Shown one piece after another: positions 44,057-54,100 of a DNA stretch of 64,000 nt. Numbering within the stretch: position 1 is the stretch's first letter; each line of letters starts with the position of its first letter. Source of the DNA: Pedobacter rhodius (GTDB taxonomy: Bacteria > Bacteroidota > Bacteroidia > Sphingobacteriales > Sphingobacteriaceae); the NCBI RefSeq assembly GCF_027213645.1, contig NZ_JAPWGL010000004.1, forward strand, positions 479,051 through 543,050, given 5' to 3'. Position numbers and translations under genes: made by a program. The notes below the pieces were generated by a model, which did no database searches, was not told where the DNA came from, and saw only the letters and a list, made by a program, of their open reading frames with translations.

Positions 44057-45418
44057 TTAATATCCGGGATTACGGTTCGACCCGGCAAGCTGCGGATCAA
44101 CCAGGGTTTCATTATAAGGTATAGGGAACAGGTACAGGTGTTTATCAGGCAAGCCCAAAAGCGTTTGCGCCCTATCGGTACGCACCAGATTAAACCAGCG
44201 GTCGGCCTCAAACGGAAACTCGACCTGACGTTCTTTTTCTATAGCCAGCAGGATATCGGCCTGTGTAGTTGCCATACTTGCGGCAACAGCAGCCCTTGCC
44301 CTTACTGTGTTTAAATCGCTAATCGCGCTATTTGTTCCTGTTAAGTTACCCTGATTTGCCCTGGCCTCCGCTCGGATGAGATAGAGTTCTGAAATGCGAA
44401 TTACATAAGCAGGGTCGGTACCCAGAGGGGTACGATAATAAAGTCTGCCATACCATAAATTCCCTGGAGCTGCCGTTTGGGCAATAAGTGCACTGCGATT
44501 GCCCCCAATAGCGGGATTATTCAATAAGGTAACCAATGCATCGTTTGGAGACCATTCTCTTCTGCCACCCAGTGCTGGTGGCAGCCACCAGTTGCTGTGT
44601 CCGTTTGTATTGGAAGTGGTATAGGCAAGCTCAAAAACCGATTCACTGGTATTTACGGCATTATTGGCAAAAAAAGCACTATAAGGCGCTACAAGTGAAT
44701 AATTTGAATTGTCGCCAATTACATTGCTGGCAAACTGCTCTGCCAGTGCCCAGTTTTTCTGGTATAGGTAAAACCTGGCTTTAAGTGCCTGAACAGTCCG
44801 CAGGCTCACCCGGTTTCTGTTCAGTGCGGTGGGAACAAGGCTTTCAGCGGCGTTAAGGTCCTTCAATACCTGGGCATAGGTATCGGCAAGGCTGCTGCGG
44901 GGAATATCGGAATTATCGCTTGTCGCATTAGTGGGCTTAAGAACAAGCTGAACGCCACCCCAACCTCTGGCCAAATCAAAATAGGCCAGGGCACGCACGA
45001 AATAAGCCTCTCCCAGATACTGGTTTTTTAAAGCGGTGGTCAATAAGGGATCACTCACCCCCGGTACCTTATCGATGATGTGATTTGCCTGTGAGATGGT
45101 TTTGTAAATGGCCGTCCAGGCTGATTGCACATAACCGTTAGTAGCCGAGGTCAGGTGCTTGGTAATCTCATTCGGGTCAGACTGAGAGCCAGACCACTGT
45201 ATATCTCCTGCCGAAAGATAAGACAGTGCAGGAAAGTTAGAACCGTAATAATTGCCGCTTGCCAGAAGGTTAAAAAGTCCGTTTGCTGCTGTTGCTGCAG
45301 TTCCGGCGTTAATAATGGCCTGGTCCTGGTCAACCTGTAACTGTGGTTGTGTTTCGAGGAATTTCTTGCAGGAAGAAAGCAGGAGCACTGAAGCGAATAT
45401 ATATATGATTTTTTTCAT
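44057..45418 (-). CDS. SusD/RagB-family surface lipoprotein (sulfite operon)
   Basis: This 453-residue lipoprotein has a leader ending in LLLSSC (Cys17). The SusD fold has TPR-like helices (RALAYFDLARGWGGVQLV) and the C-terminal IRISELYLIRAEARANQG helix. It is the surface substrate-binding lid of the SusC transporter encoded 17 bp upstream. Starting at 45418, it is followed at once by the S51 peptidase gene. Confidence 0.93.
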   Translation of the reverse strand: MKKIIYIFASVLLLSSCKKFLETQPQLQVDQDQAIINAGTAATAANGLFNLLASGNYYGSNFPALSYLSAGDIQWSGSQSDPNEITKHLTSATNGYVQSAWTAIYKTISQANHIIDKVPGVSDPLLTTALKNQYLGEAYFVRALAYFDLARGWGGVQLVLKPTNATSDNSDIPRSSLADTYAQVLKDLNAAESLVPTALNRNRVSLRTVQALKARFYLYQKNWALAEQFASNVIGDNSNYSLVAPYSAFFANNAVNTSESVFELAYTTSNTNGHSNWWLPPALGGRREWSPNDALVTLLNNPAIGGNRSALIAQTAAPGNLWYGRLYYRTPLGTDPAYVIRISELYLIRAEARANQGNLTGTNSAISDLNTVRARAAVAASMATTQADILLAIEKERQVEFPFEADRWFNLVRTDRAQTLLGLPDKHLYLFPIPYNETLVDPQLAGSNRNPGY

Positions 45419-45435
45419 TTTTTAATGCTTAGGGG

Positions 45436-48400
45436 TTAAAAAGTGATGTTTGCGCCTAATTGAAAGGTTCTTGGCATTGGAGGTGTGCCTAAATCGTAGC
45501 CCAAAACTGTGGCCGATGAGGAAACATTGATTTCCGGATCCGGACCTTTGTATTTCGTCCATAAAGCCAGGTTAGAACCGCTGGCATAAACTCTTACTGC
45601 CGACATTCGGGCTTTTTTGATAAAAGCTTTGGGAAGGTTGTAACCCAGCGTGATGTTGCTTAAGCGGATGAAAGAACCATCTTCGATATTTCTGCTGGTT
45701 GGACTCAACGTATAGTTCTGACCATAGGCCGTGAGACGAGGAAGATCGGTAATATCGCCGGGTTTTTGCCACCTGCTCAGCTGATAGATATCCATAGCCC
45801 TGTTGGCATCGCGGGTACCACCCCCCTCAAGGAAATAATTATTATTGTTATAAACCTTGTTTCCGTACACAAAATTGAAAAATACAGATAAATCAAAACC
45901 CTGATAACTAAAGTTATTGGTGATGCCCCCGTTAAATTTTGGCAATGCGTTACCTACCGGAACCAGATCATTGGAGTTGATGACGCCATTTTTATCGGCA
46001 TCTTCATAAACCGAATTACCGGTTTGCGGATCAACATAAAGCTGGTTATAAACAAAAAAGGTGTACATGGACAGGCCTTGTACCATCCTTTGGGCAGCAT
46101 AGGCGGCTACAACGGGCGTAGGCAGCTTTTCGATTTTGTTAATATTTCTGGAAATATTAAAGTTGGTATTCCACTTAAGTTTACTGTCCAGATTGGTGCT
46201 GCTAATGTTCAGTTCAAGCCCTTTGTTGCTCATTTCCCCGGCATTTGTTAAAATAGAGGAAAAGCCCTTGCTTGATGGCAGGGGAAGGTTGAGCAAAAGA
46301 TTACTGGTGTATTTTTCATATACATCTCCGCTAATGGTCAGGCGATCTTTAAATAAGCTTAAATCAAGTCCGATATTGGTTTGACGGGTGCTCTCCCATT
46401 TCAGGTCGGGATTGGCGAGTTGCGAGGGCGTAGTTCCCGGATTATTGAGGTAATTTGCCCCCGCACCCCAAAGACCACGCGATGCAAAATCGTTGATTCC
46501 ATTCTGGTTTCCGGTTATGCCGATACTTCCACGAAGTTTTAAGTCGGTAATGAAGGCTACATCTTTCAGGAAGTTCTCCCCTTTAACTCTCCAGGCTAAG
46601 CCGCCCGACGGAAAATAGCCCCACTGATGGTTGGCACCGAAACGTGAAGAACCATCGCCGCGTATACTGAATACCGCATAATATTTACCATCGTAGTTAT
46701 AGTTTAGTCGGGCAAAGAATGAGGACAGCTTATATTTTGACTCGGAAGCGGAAGAAGTAGTGGTTGCGGCAGATGCAATCTGCTGAAAAGAATCGTTAGG
46801 GTAATTCGTTCCGGTTGCCAGTACCTGGTTGGTTACCGAACCTTGCAGCGAGTTACCAATTAAGGCGCCAAACGCGTGTTTTCCAAATGTGTGGTTATAA
46901 TTTAAGGTCTGCTCGTTTGTCCAGATGGTATTATTGCTCACGCTGTTTGAACCCAGATTTTTATTGGCAATACCCAGGTTGGTGAGGCTGTTCCAGTACT
47001 GATATTCATTGTATTGGTTATAATCCACACTCCAGCTGGTTTTGAAAGTCAGATCTTTAAAAATCCTTACCTCTCCGTAAACATTGCTGATCAAGCGGTT
47101 ACTGGTGCTGTTCATATTGGTGTTGGCAAGCAGAACATCAAGGTTATCAAAGCCTGCCCATTTCCCTGGTGTTCCATCGGCATTAACCTCCGGCAGGTAA
47201 GTTGGTGTGTGCAGTGCCGATTGAAGGATACCACCCTGAGGCCCGTCGCCTACCCTGGCGTTGGTGCGATAGGTTTGGGTGATGATATTACTTGTTCCAA
47301 CAGTAATCCGATCTCCAATTTTCTGATCCAGGTTAATTTTAAAACTGCCGCGGCGAAAGTCGTTTGTTTTGAGCGTTGCCTCCTGTTTGTTGAGTCCGCC
47401 GCCGATATAATAGGTCGTTTTATCATTCCCTCCAGATACAGAAGCATCATAATTTTGTAGTAAGCCAGTACGGAATGCTTTGCTTAAGCGGTCGTAGGTG
47501 TTTTGATCCTGAGGCAATCCTCTGGGTGCAGGAGAAGCGGTTGTGTTATCCGTTAACGCCCGGAAAGGCTGAAAACGATAGGTAGTAACCGGTGTTGTAC
47601 CATTTGCTGCAGCAGTTGCAATGGCATCAGCATTCGAATTCCGATAGAATTCATTGATAAGTTCGGCATGCTGGGGTCCGGTTACCAGTTCCCAAAGCTT
47701 CGGATTTTTTGCAAAACCTACGTAGGTGCTTAAGCTTACCTTAGGTCCGGTATTGTATTTGCCACGTTTCGTAGTGATCAAAATTACGCCGTTAGCGGCC
47801 CTGGCACCATAAATTGCAGTAGCATCGGCATCTTTAAGCACCGTTACGCTCTCAATATCCTCCGGATTAATATCAGATAAGGGGTTATTGGCCTGGCCCT
47901 GGGTTGTAATGCGTTGCAGGGAACTGTTGTTTACATAAACGCCGTCAATCACATACAGCGGATCGTTACTGGCATTTATAGACGTTGTTCCCCGGATCCG
48001 GATAAACATCCCGTCGCCCGGAATACCCGTAGAAGTACTCACCTGTAATCCGGGCGCTTTACCCTGAAGTTGTTCAGCAAAAGTAGCTGTTGGTTTATTT
48101 CTGACCTCGTCAACCGCAATGGTAGAAACAGAACCTGTTAATGATTTTCTGGTCTGCGTGCCGTATCCAACCACAACAACATCGTTTAACTGACTACTGG
48201 TTTCCCTCAAAGTGATGGTAACCGGACTTTGGTTAACGACAATTTCTTTGGTTTGATAACCAATATAGCTTAAAATTAAGGTATAGGGAAGCTTTTGGCC
48301 GGTAACAAAAACAAACTTACCTTCGCCATCAGTGGAAACAGAATGTGTAACCCCTTTAATGCGCACAACCACTCCTGGTATAGGCTGTTTGGTTAATGAA

Positions 48401-48546
48401 TCCTTAACGATTCCCTGAAGATTTGAATTGATAATTGGAGGTGGTTCTACCTGGGCAAAAATATTAGTGGAGGTTGCAAGCAGCAGAAACAAAAAAAGAA
48501 AGCCTGCCTGTATTAAATACTTTTTCTTATGGAGAAATATGTCCAT
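45436..48546 (-). CDS. SusC/RagA-family TonB-dependent transporter (sulfite operon)
   Basis: This 1036-residue protein has a signal peptide (to IFAQ, about residue 32) and a CarboxypepD_reg domain (GIVKDSLTKQPIPGVVVRIKG). A plug with ATAIYGARAANGVILITTKRG and a long barrel ending in a Phe (LGANITF) follow. It pairs with the SusD gene 17 bp downstream. It opens the operon of S51 peptidase, DoxX-like proteins, sulfite oxidase and exporter, so its substrate is probably a sulfur-bearing or Asp-rich compound (inference only). A strong promoter lies about 310 bp upstream. Confidence 0.94.
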   Translation of the reverse strand: MDIFLHKKKYLIQAGFLFLFLLLATSTNIFAQVEPPPIINSNLQGIVKDSLTKQPIPGVVVRIKGVTHSVSTDGEGKFVFVTGQKLPYTLILSYIGYQTKEIVVNQSPVTITLRETSSQLNDVVVVGYGTQTRKSLTGSVSTIAVDEVRNKPTATFAEQLQGKAPGLQVSTSTGIPGDGMFIRIRGTTSINASNDPLYVIDGVYVNNSSLQRITTQGQANNPLSDINPEDIESVTVLKDADATAIYGARAANGVILITTKRGKYNTGPKVSLSTYVGFAKNPKLWELVTGPQHAELINEFYRNSNADAIATAAANGTTPVTTYRFQPFRALTDNTTASPAPRGLPQDQNTYDRLSKAFRTGLLQNYDASVSGGNDKTTYYIGGGLNKQEATLKTNDFRRGSFKINLDQKIGDRITVGTSNIITQTYRTNARVGDGPQGGILQSALHTPTYLPEVNADGTPGKWAGFDNLDVLLANTNMNSTSNRLISNVYGEVRIFKDLTFKTSWSVDYNQYNEYQYWNSLTNLGIANKNLGSNSVSNNTIWTNEQTLNYNHTFGKHAFGALIGNSLQGSVTNQVLATGTNYPNDSFQQIASAATTTSSASESKYKLSSFFARLNYNYDGKYYAVFSIRGDGSSRFGANHQWGYFPSGGLAWRVKGENFLKDVAFITDLKLRGSIGITGNQNGINDFASRGLWGAGANYLNNPGTTPSQLANPDLKWESTRQTNIGLDLSLFKDRLTISGDVYEKYTSNLLLNLPLPSSKGFSSILTNAGEMSNKGLELNISSTNLDSKLKWNTNFNISRNINKIEKLPTPVVAAYAAQRMVQGLSMYTFFVYNQLYVDPQTGNSVYEDADKNGVINSNDLVPVGNALPKFNGGITNNFSYQGFDLSVFFNFVYGNKVYNNNNYFLEGGGTRDANRAMDIYQLSRWQKPGDITDLPRLTAYGQNYTLSPTSRNIEDGSFIRLSNITLGYNLPKAFIKKARMSAVRVYASGSNLALWTKYKGPDPEINVSSSATVLGYDLGTPPMPRTFQLGANITF

Positions 48547-48640
48547 ATTTAACTGGTTTTATGTTAATGAAGAAATTTGTTGACTAAGACCTGAGGATAT
48601 CAGTACGTGATTGGCGTTACTGAACTGATATTCGATGATG

Positions 48641-48672
48641 ACCGGCAAGGCTTCCTTGCCGGTTATTTTTTT
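48641..48672 (+). terminator. Strong plus-strand terminator in the leader of the SusC operon
   Basis: ACCGGCAAGG (48641-48650) pairs perfectly with CCTTGCCGGT (48654-48663) across a three-base loop and is followed by TATTTTTTT on the plus strand. The operon runs on the minus strand, where no U tract follows. It therefore looks designed to end a transcript running against the operon leader; in the operon mRNA the hairpin would remain as a leader stem. Confidence 0.7.
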
Positions 48673-48857
48673 AAAGCTGGTTTAACACATATTTTTAGAA
48701 AGTATTTTGGAAAAGGCCTGTAATATCTATATTCAAAATTTCATGCTATAGGCAACAGGGAATATGTTTGTGGAAGTGAAAGATCAGGCTCATCATACCT
48801 GGATAAATTGTCCTAAATGGTTTTATCAATGATTGAACTGCTCGTTTCATAATAAGG

Positions 48858-48889
48858 CAAACATATAGATTTAAAATTAATCTACCAAA
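48858..48889 (-). promoter_or_regulatory. Strong Bacteroidota promoter of the SusC-sulfite operon
   Basis: On the minus strand a TTTG -33 box (48889-48886) is followed after 20 nt by TATGTTTG (48865-48858), an exact TAnnTTTG. This is the best promoter match I saw in the window. Transcription would start near 48852, giving a leader of about 305 nt before the SusC ATG. Confidence 0.65.
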
Positions 48890-48969
48890 TCCATAGACTA
48901 TGTATTTTTTAATTTAAAATTGATGCCTTCGCTGGCCTGCTTAGTGAAAAAACTAATATAGTTGACGCT

Positions 48970-49035
48970 CGTCTCGCCAAACCCGTAATCAAATGATAGA
49001 CAGTACTTTATATATAATTAGTTTGCGGCGAGACG
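48970..49035. repeat. Inverted repeat upstream of the SusC-operon promoter
   Basis: CGTCTCGCC (48970-48978) and GGCGAGACG (49027-49035) are perfect 9-bp inverse copies 48 bp apart, extended by AAAC/GTTT. A second small inverse pair (CGAGA/TCTCG) lies at 49029-49047. They sit 80-180 bp upstream of the promoter and are more GC-rich than the surroundings, so they could be an operator pair or an RNA hairpin. Confidence 0.45.
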
Positions 49036-49061
49036 GGGTCGATCTCGTCCGCTTTATTCAT

Positions 49062-49157
49062 TTAGTTGCCCTTTACCATTTCACCATCACTGGCTTTCTT
49101 ATGAGAAACACAAAAAATTGTTGTAACGGTCAGCAGAAATAAAACCAGGCTTTTCAT
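49062..49157 (-). CDS. Candidate 31-residue exported peptide
   Basis: An ATG frame at 49157 encodes MKSLVLFLLTVTTIFC and then a short polar tail (VSHKKASDGEMVKGN). The hydrophobic leader with Cys16 preceded by TIF resembles a short signal peptide or weak lipobox. It lies alone between the two SusCD loci; the rest of the gap 48547-49321 holds only the promoter and repeats described separately. It could encode a micro-lipoprotein, or be chance. Confidence 0.35.
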   Translation of the reverse strand: MKSLVLFLLTVTTIFCVSHKKASDGEMVKGN

Positions 49158-49242
49158 GGTACTTATCTTTTTCTTGTTAAACATTCCAGTTTAAATGCAA
49201 CTAAAATCAATTGCGAAATATTAATGTAACATCAAAACAAAA

Positions 49243-49268
49243 GAGCCTCCAAATACATGGAAGCTCTC
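49243..49268 (-). terminator. Terminator of the second SusCD operon
   Basis: AGAGCCTCCA (49243-49252) pairs with TGGAAGCTCT (49259-49268) with one mismatch; on the minus strand it is followed by TTTTGTTTTG. It lies 54 bp past the SusD stop at 49322. Confidence 0.75.
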
Positions 49269-49321
49269 GTTTGCTGTTTGCAATAGGGAAATTTGTTTAT
49301 TAAACTAAACTTGGCTTGACG

Positions 49322-51100
49322 CTATTCCCAACCTTTATTTTGTTTCAGGTTTGGGTTACGCTGAAGATCTGTAAGTGGAATCGGGTAGTAATAATTGCGT
49401 TCGTTCCACTTTCTTGGAATTTCTTTCATCCAGGTTAATTCGCCAGAATTGCCATTTCTTAGTAATTGCGAATTTACAGCCGTTCCCACGTTCGAGGAGA
49501 CGTCGACATAAGTTACGCCGGCAACTGCAGGTGTAGGACGAGTGCCCTGATAGAAAGCCACGTCTAAAATCCCGTCTTCGTTTAAATCCAATGGTGTTAC
49601 AAGTGCGGGAACATAAAAACCATTCCATTCCTGCTCCATTAGCGGACCGCGTTTCCACCTTAATAAATCAGAAAAACGAAGGCCTTCCAAACTCAGCTCA
49701 ATACCCCGCTCTCTTCTAATCTCCAGCAAGGAAGCATCAGAAATTGCCGGGAAATAGTTTGCAACCAGGTAAGGATCTGCAACGGTCGGCTTTGTAGCCA
49801 AGCCACCGGTGATGCCGGCCCTTGATCGAAGGGCTCCAATCGTTAAGGCCCAGTCTGCATCTGTCAATGTACCTAATTCCGCCTTTGCCTCGGCATAATT
49901 CAATAAGACTTCTGCATAACGGAATAAGGCTATTGCATTTGTATTCAGTGCGCCTGCATCGTAGTAAGTATCATCAAGTGTCCACTTAATTGGCTGGTAC
50001 CCGGTAAAGGTGTAAGAAAATACCGGCGGCGCCGGCACCTGCTGACCACTGCTTATACGCTTATAATCGCCCAAACGTATGGTTTGTTTAAGGCGCAAAT
50101 CCCGGTTCTTCACTTCATCTTTAAATAACATCGTTTTATAGGCAGGGTCGTTAGTAAAAGGCGTGCCGTCCAGTTTTAAGTAAGTATTTATAAAAGTTCT
50201 GGTAAAGCTGGCTTTAGCGCCGTAGGTTCCGCTTGTCCACCACCAGTTCGCCTCATTTAATACCCCAAGATTCAAATCTGCAACGGCAGACTGAAGCACT
50301 TCGTTGGTGAGTGGGGTGTTACTGGTGAAAACCTGGCGGTAAGATACACCGGCTCCACCCGCAGTATTTAGCGAATAACGGCCTTTTTTTATAATTTCAT
50401 CAGCAGCAGAAGCCGCATCGTCCAGCCATTTATTGGCCGTACCGGCAAGATTCAAATCGCTGTGGTATTTTCTGAACGTCCCCTCAAAGAGGCATAACCT
50501 GGATTTATAGGCATAAGCAACCCATTTTGTTATTGTTGTCCGGCTGGCATCGTTGGTACTGCTAATATTTGCACAGGCAAAATTAATATCGGCAAGAACC
50601 GAGTCCATTACGAGCGCTCTGCTATCCCGCCCTGCATTCAAAGCCGGGTCATCGATATCTAGCGGCTTTCCAATCCAGGGTACGTCACCAAAACGTTTCA
50701 CTTTTTCCATATAGAAATATGCACGGAAGTATCTGGCGATGCCAAGATAGTTGTTGCGAACAGCCGCAGGAACCCTGGGATCTTTGCAGTTCTGAATAAA
50801 GTAATTAATGCTTCTCAAATCCCTCCAGGTCCAGCCTGAACTGTTGTTAGCGCCAAAGCTACCTTCCCGTATAAAATCGGGAACGGATTTAACAGCCAAA
50901 TAATCAGACATCGCATCCTGGCTGGTCGAATTTTTTGGAAGAAATTCCATACCATAAAATGAATTGGTATAAAGTTTAAGACCATTTTCCGTACCGAAAA
51001 CCGCATCTTTCGAAGCTGTGGATTCTGGTTTCTGATCCAGTTTTTTACAGGCGGCAAAGCTCAAACAAGCCAGGCTAAGCGCTATATATAATTTTTTCAT
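49322..51100 (-). CDS. SusD/RagB-family surface lipoprotein (second pair)
   Basis: This 592-residue lipoprotein has a leader ending in LSFAAC (Cys18). TPR-like helices carry GIARYFRAYFYMEKVKRFGDVPW, and the C-terminal half carries RYAEVLLNYAEAKAELG and IRRERGIELSLEGLRFSDLLRWKRG, all typical of SusD. It partners the SusC gene 21 bp upstream. The longer type with these motifs is common in peptide- or glycan-uptake pairs; no degradative enzyme gene lies beside it to indicate the substrate. Confidence 0.94.
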   Translation of the reverse strand: MKKLYIALSLACLSFAACKKLDQKPESTASKDAVFGTENGLKLYTNSFYGMEFLPKNSTSQDAMSDYLAVKSVPDFIREGSFGANNSSGWTWRDLRSINYFIQNCKDPRVPAAVRNNYLGIARYFRAYFYMEKVKRFGDVPWIGKPLDIDDPALNAGRDSRALVMDSVLADINFACANISSTNDASRTTITKWVAYAYKSRLCLFEGTFRKYHSDLNLAGTANKWLDDAASAADEIIKKGRYSLNTAGGAGVSYRQVFTSNTPLTNEVLQSAVADLNLGVLNEANWWWTSGTYGAKASFTRTFINTYLKLDGTPFTNDPAYKTMLFKDEVKNRDLRLKQTIRLGDYKRISSGQQVPAPPVFSYTFTGYQPIKWTLDDTYYDAGALNTNAIALFRYAEVLLNYAEAKAELGTLTDADWALTIGALRSRAGITGGLATKPTVADPYLVANYFPAISDASLLEIRRERGIELSLEGLRFSDLLRWKRGPLMEQEWNGFYVPALVTPLDLNEDGILDVAFYQGTRPTPAVAGVTYVDVSSNVGTAVNSQLLRNGNSGELTWMKEIPRKWNERNYYYPIPLTDLQRNPNLKQNKGWE

Positions 51101-51121
51101 TTTGATTCTTTTATCACTATT

Positions 51122-54100
51122 TTAAAATCCAATATTTACGCCCAATGAATAGCTTTTCATTAATGGGTAATTATATCCGTCTCCGTTTGTACTACCAGCA
51201 TTCAAATCCTGATCAGATGGCACCGCGTTTTCCACATCAATCGTATGTTTCACAATCTTATACATTGGCGAATAGGTAAATAAGTTTTCGCCTGAAAAAA
51301 ACACTTTTGCACTTCGCATACCAATACGGTTTATCCATTTAGAAGGAAGATTATAACCCACCTGAAGGTTTTTCAACCTAACATAGGCAACATTCTGCAA
51401 ATAACGGGTTTGGGCCACGCCAAGGGTACGATTGGTATTGCTCGAGGCCGCTCTTGACATTGTTCTGGGAAAATAGGCATCTGTATTTTGAGGTGTCCAC
51501 ATGTTACCCAGATGGAAAGTTGGAATGTTATTATAAGGCCTGTTGTACTGCCCCCAGAACATTTCCGTTTCGGTGCTCGGATACCATTGTTGTTTACCAA
51601 CGCCCTGGAAGAAAACCGAAAAAGAAAAGTTATGCCAGTCTGCACCTAAGTTTACGCCATAAAGATATCTCGGCGCGGAATTGCCTATAATTTTTCTGTC
51701 GCCAGACTTTCCAACTTTATTTTCACCGACGTTAATAAATCCATCACCATTTAAATCTTTTAACTTAATATCTCCCGGAAACCATTTCCCTGTGGGTGAG
51801 GCCCTCATCTGAGGATCCTGTCTGGCATGAGCGGCAATGTCAGCCTCGTCAATAAAAAATCCTTCGGTTTCATAGCCCCAAATTTCGCCCAGGGTTTGCC
51901 CTTCATAATAATCACTAAGTAATTTATTCGGGTTGTTGTACTTGTCAATTTTAGTCTTATTATCTGAAAGCGTTAACCTGACATTATACCTGAATGGTCT
52001 TTCCGACTGCCCGATTTTATCGTTCCAGCTTACTGAAACTTCCCATCCACGTGTCGTTAAATCTGCATAATTTCCCTTAGGCACATCAGCACCGAATACA
52101 GCAGGGGGTGTTAATCCGAAAGTAAACATGTCTGTCGTTTTACGAATGTAAGCGTCGCCCGTTAGACTCAATCGCCCCGAAAACATGGTCAAATCCAAAC
52201 CAAAATTGCTCGTTGTTGAGGTTTCCCAGGTTAAACCATCGGGAAGCACAGCAGGAATTCTGGTGGTCTGCGGCCGCACACCATTTAAGATTACACCGGA
52301 TTGACTGATGTTAAAGATTTCCTGAAATGCATAAGAGGCGATATTGCCATTTCCCAATGAGCCATAAGATGCCCTCAACTTTAAATCCGAAATTAATTTA
52401 TTTGATACACTCCAGAAGGATTCTTTGTTGATTCTCCAACCAGCAGAAACAGATGGAAAAAAGCCATAACGTTGATTTGCCGGGAATTTTGAAGACCCAT
52501 CATAACGGGCGTTAACCTCTAAAAGATAACGGTCTTTAAAAGCATAATTTAGCCTGGAAAATCCACCAAGAATAGCCCATTGTTCATAACCGCCACCAGT
52601 ACTAATGGATTGTCCTAATGCGAGGTTTAAATCGGTGGCATCTTCAAAAATAATTCCGTTTCGCTGTACCGCAACGCGGTTATAAGTTGATTGTTCGTAA
52701 TTATAACCGGCCATTGCCTTTAAATAATGATCCGTTCCGAAACGGTTTTCATATTCCGCGTAGATATTTGTTGCCAGATATTGTGTTTCACGCTGGTCAA
52801 ATAGTAAATCGTTGGTTGTGGTACCAACATAAGCGGTTACGCCACGTGTGTTGCTGTAGGGCACTTGCACCCTTTTCTGCTCAATGTTATTATTGGTATT
52901 GCGGAATGTAAAATCTGCATTTACCCGAAACTTGTTGTTAAAGAAGTTTGTTCTTAATCCGGTGATGTTGCGGAAAACCTGCCGACGGGTATCAATGCCA
53001 TTTTTGCCATAGATAAAATCTCCAACGGTGTAGGCAGCCGCAAAAGTTAAGGATCCGTCGGGATTGAAAATCGGCATTGTTGGCTTTCCTTCATCCGCGA
53101 TATTCCGCCAGATACCACCACCTTCTCCAACATTAATCGGATTGTGGTAATTCATAACTGAATAGTCTGCATTATTTTCAATGCTTAACCAGGGGAATAC
53201 CTGCACGGAACCACGGGCGCGGATGTTCTTCATGTCGTAGTCATCACTATTGTATTTGAAGAGGCCATCCTGGTTTAAATACCTGCCGGATACCAGGAAG
53301 GAAGCTTTATCCCCACCACCACTTACGGAAAGGTTATTTTCTGTAGCGGCCGTATTTTTCTTGTACAATTCTGAATAGTAATCGGTACTGCCGTAATAGG
53401 TGTATTCCCCTGTTGTTGGATTCACTTCTATCTGGTTGTAGGGCTGACCCGATTCCGCTCGTCTTTTGAATTCATCAAGATAAGCTTGTGAGAACTTCTG
53501 CGTTTTATTCGCATTCTGAGGAAAGGCACCATCACCATTCACAAAAGCTTCGGAAAACATTTTAGCCCAGGTATAGCCATCTGTCACAAAATCAGGCACC
53601 TGCAACGGGCTTTTAATTGCATAATTTGATGAATACGAAATATTGGTTCGTCCCTTTTCCGCTTTTTTAGTCGTTATCAGCACCACACCAAATACACCTC
53701 TGGCCCCATAAATAGCTGCAGATGCGGCATCCTTCAAAATCGTAACGCTTTCGACATCATTTGGATTTAAGAGCGATGGATCGCCTTCAAAACCATCAAT
53801 TAACACCAATGCACTTCCACCCTGACCAATTGATGTTGTACCACGGATGTTGTAGCTGGGCGATTGAGTTGGCTTGCCATCCATCATTTTAAGATTCAGG
53901 TTGGGAAGTAAACCCTGAAGCCCCTGGGTCAGATTGGTAATTGGTCTGTTTTCTAAACTTTTTGAAGTAATCTGATCTACTGATCCCGTTGCATTTTCGC
54001 GTTTTTGAGTTCCGAAACCAACTACAAGCACTTCATTTAAACTGCCTGTTTCTCCTTTTAACGTAACATTTAAAGGTGTATTTTCTGAGCCCTTAACAAC

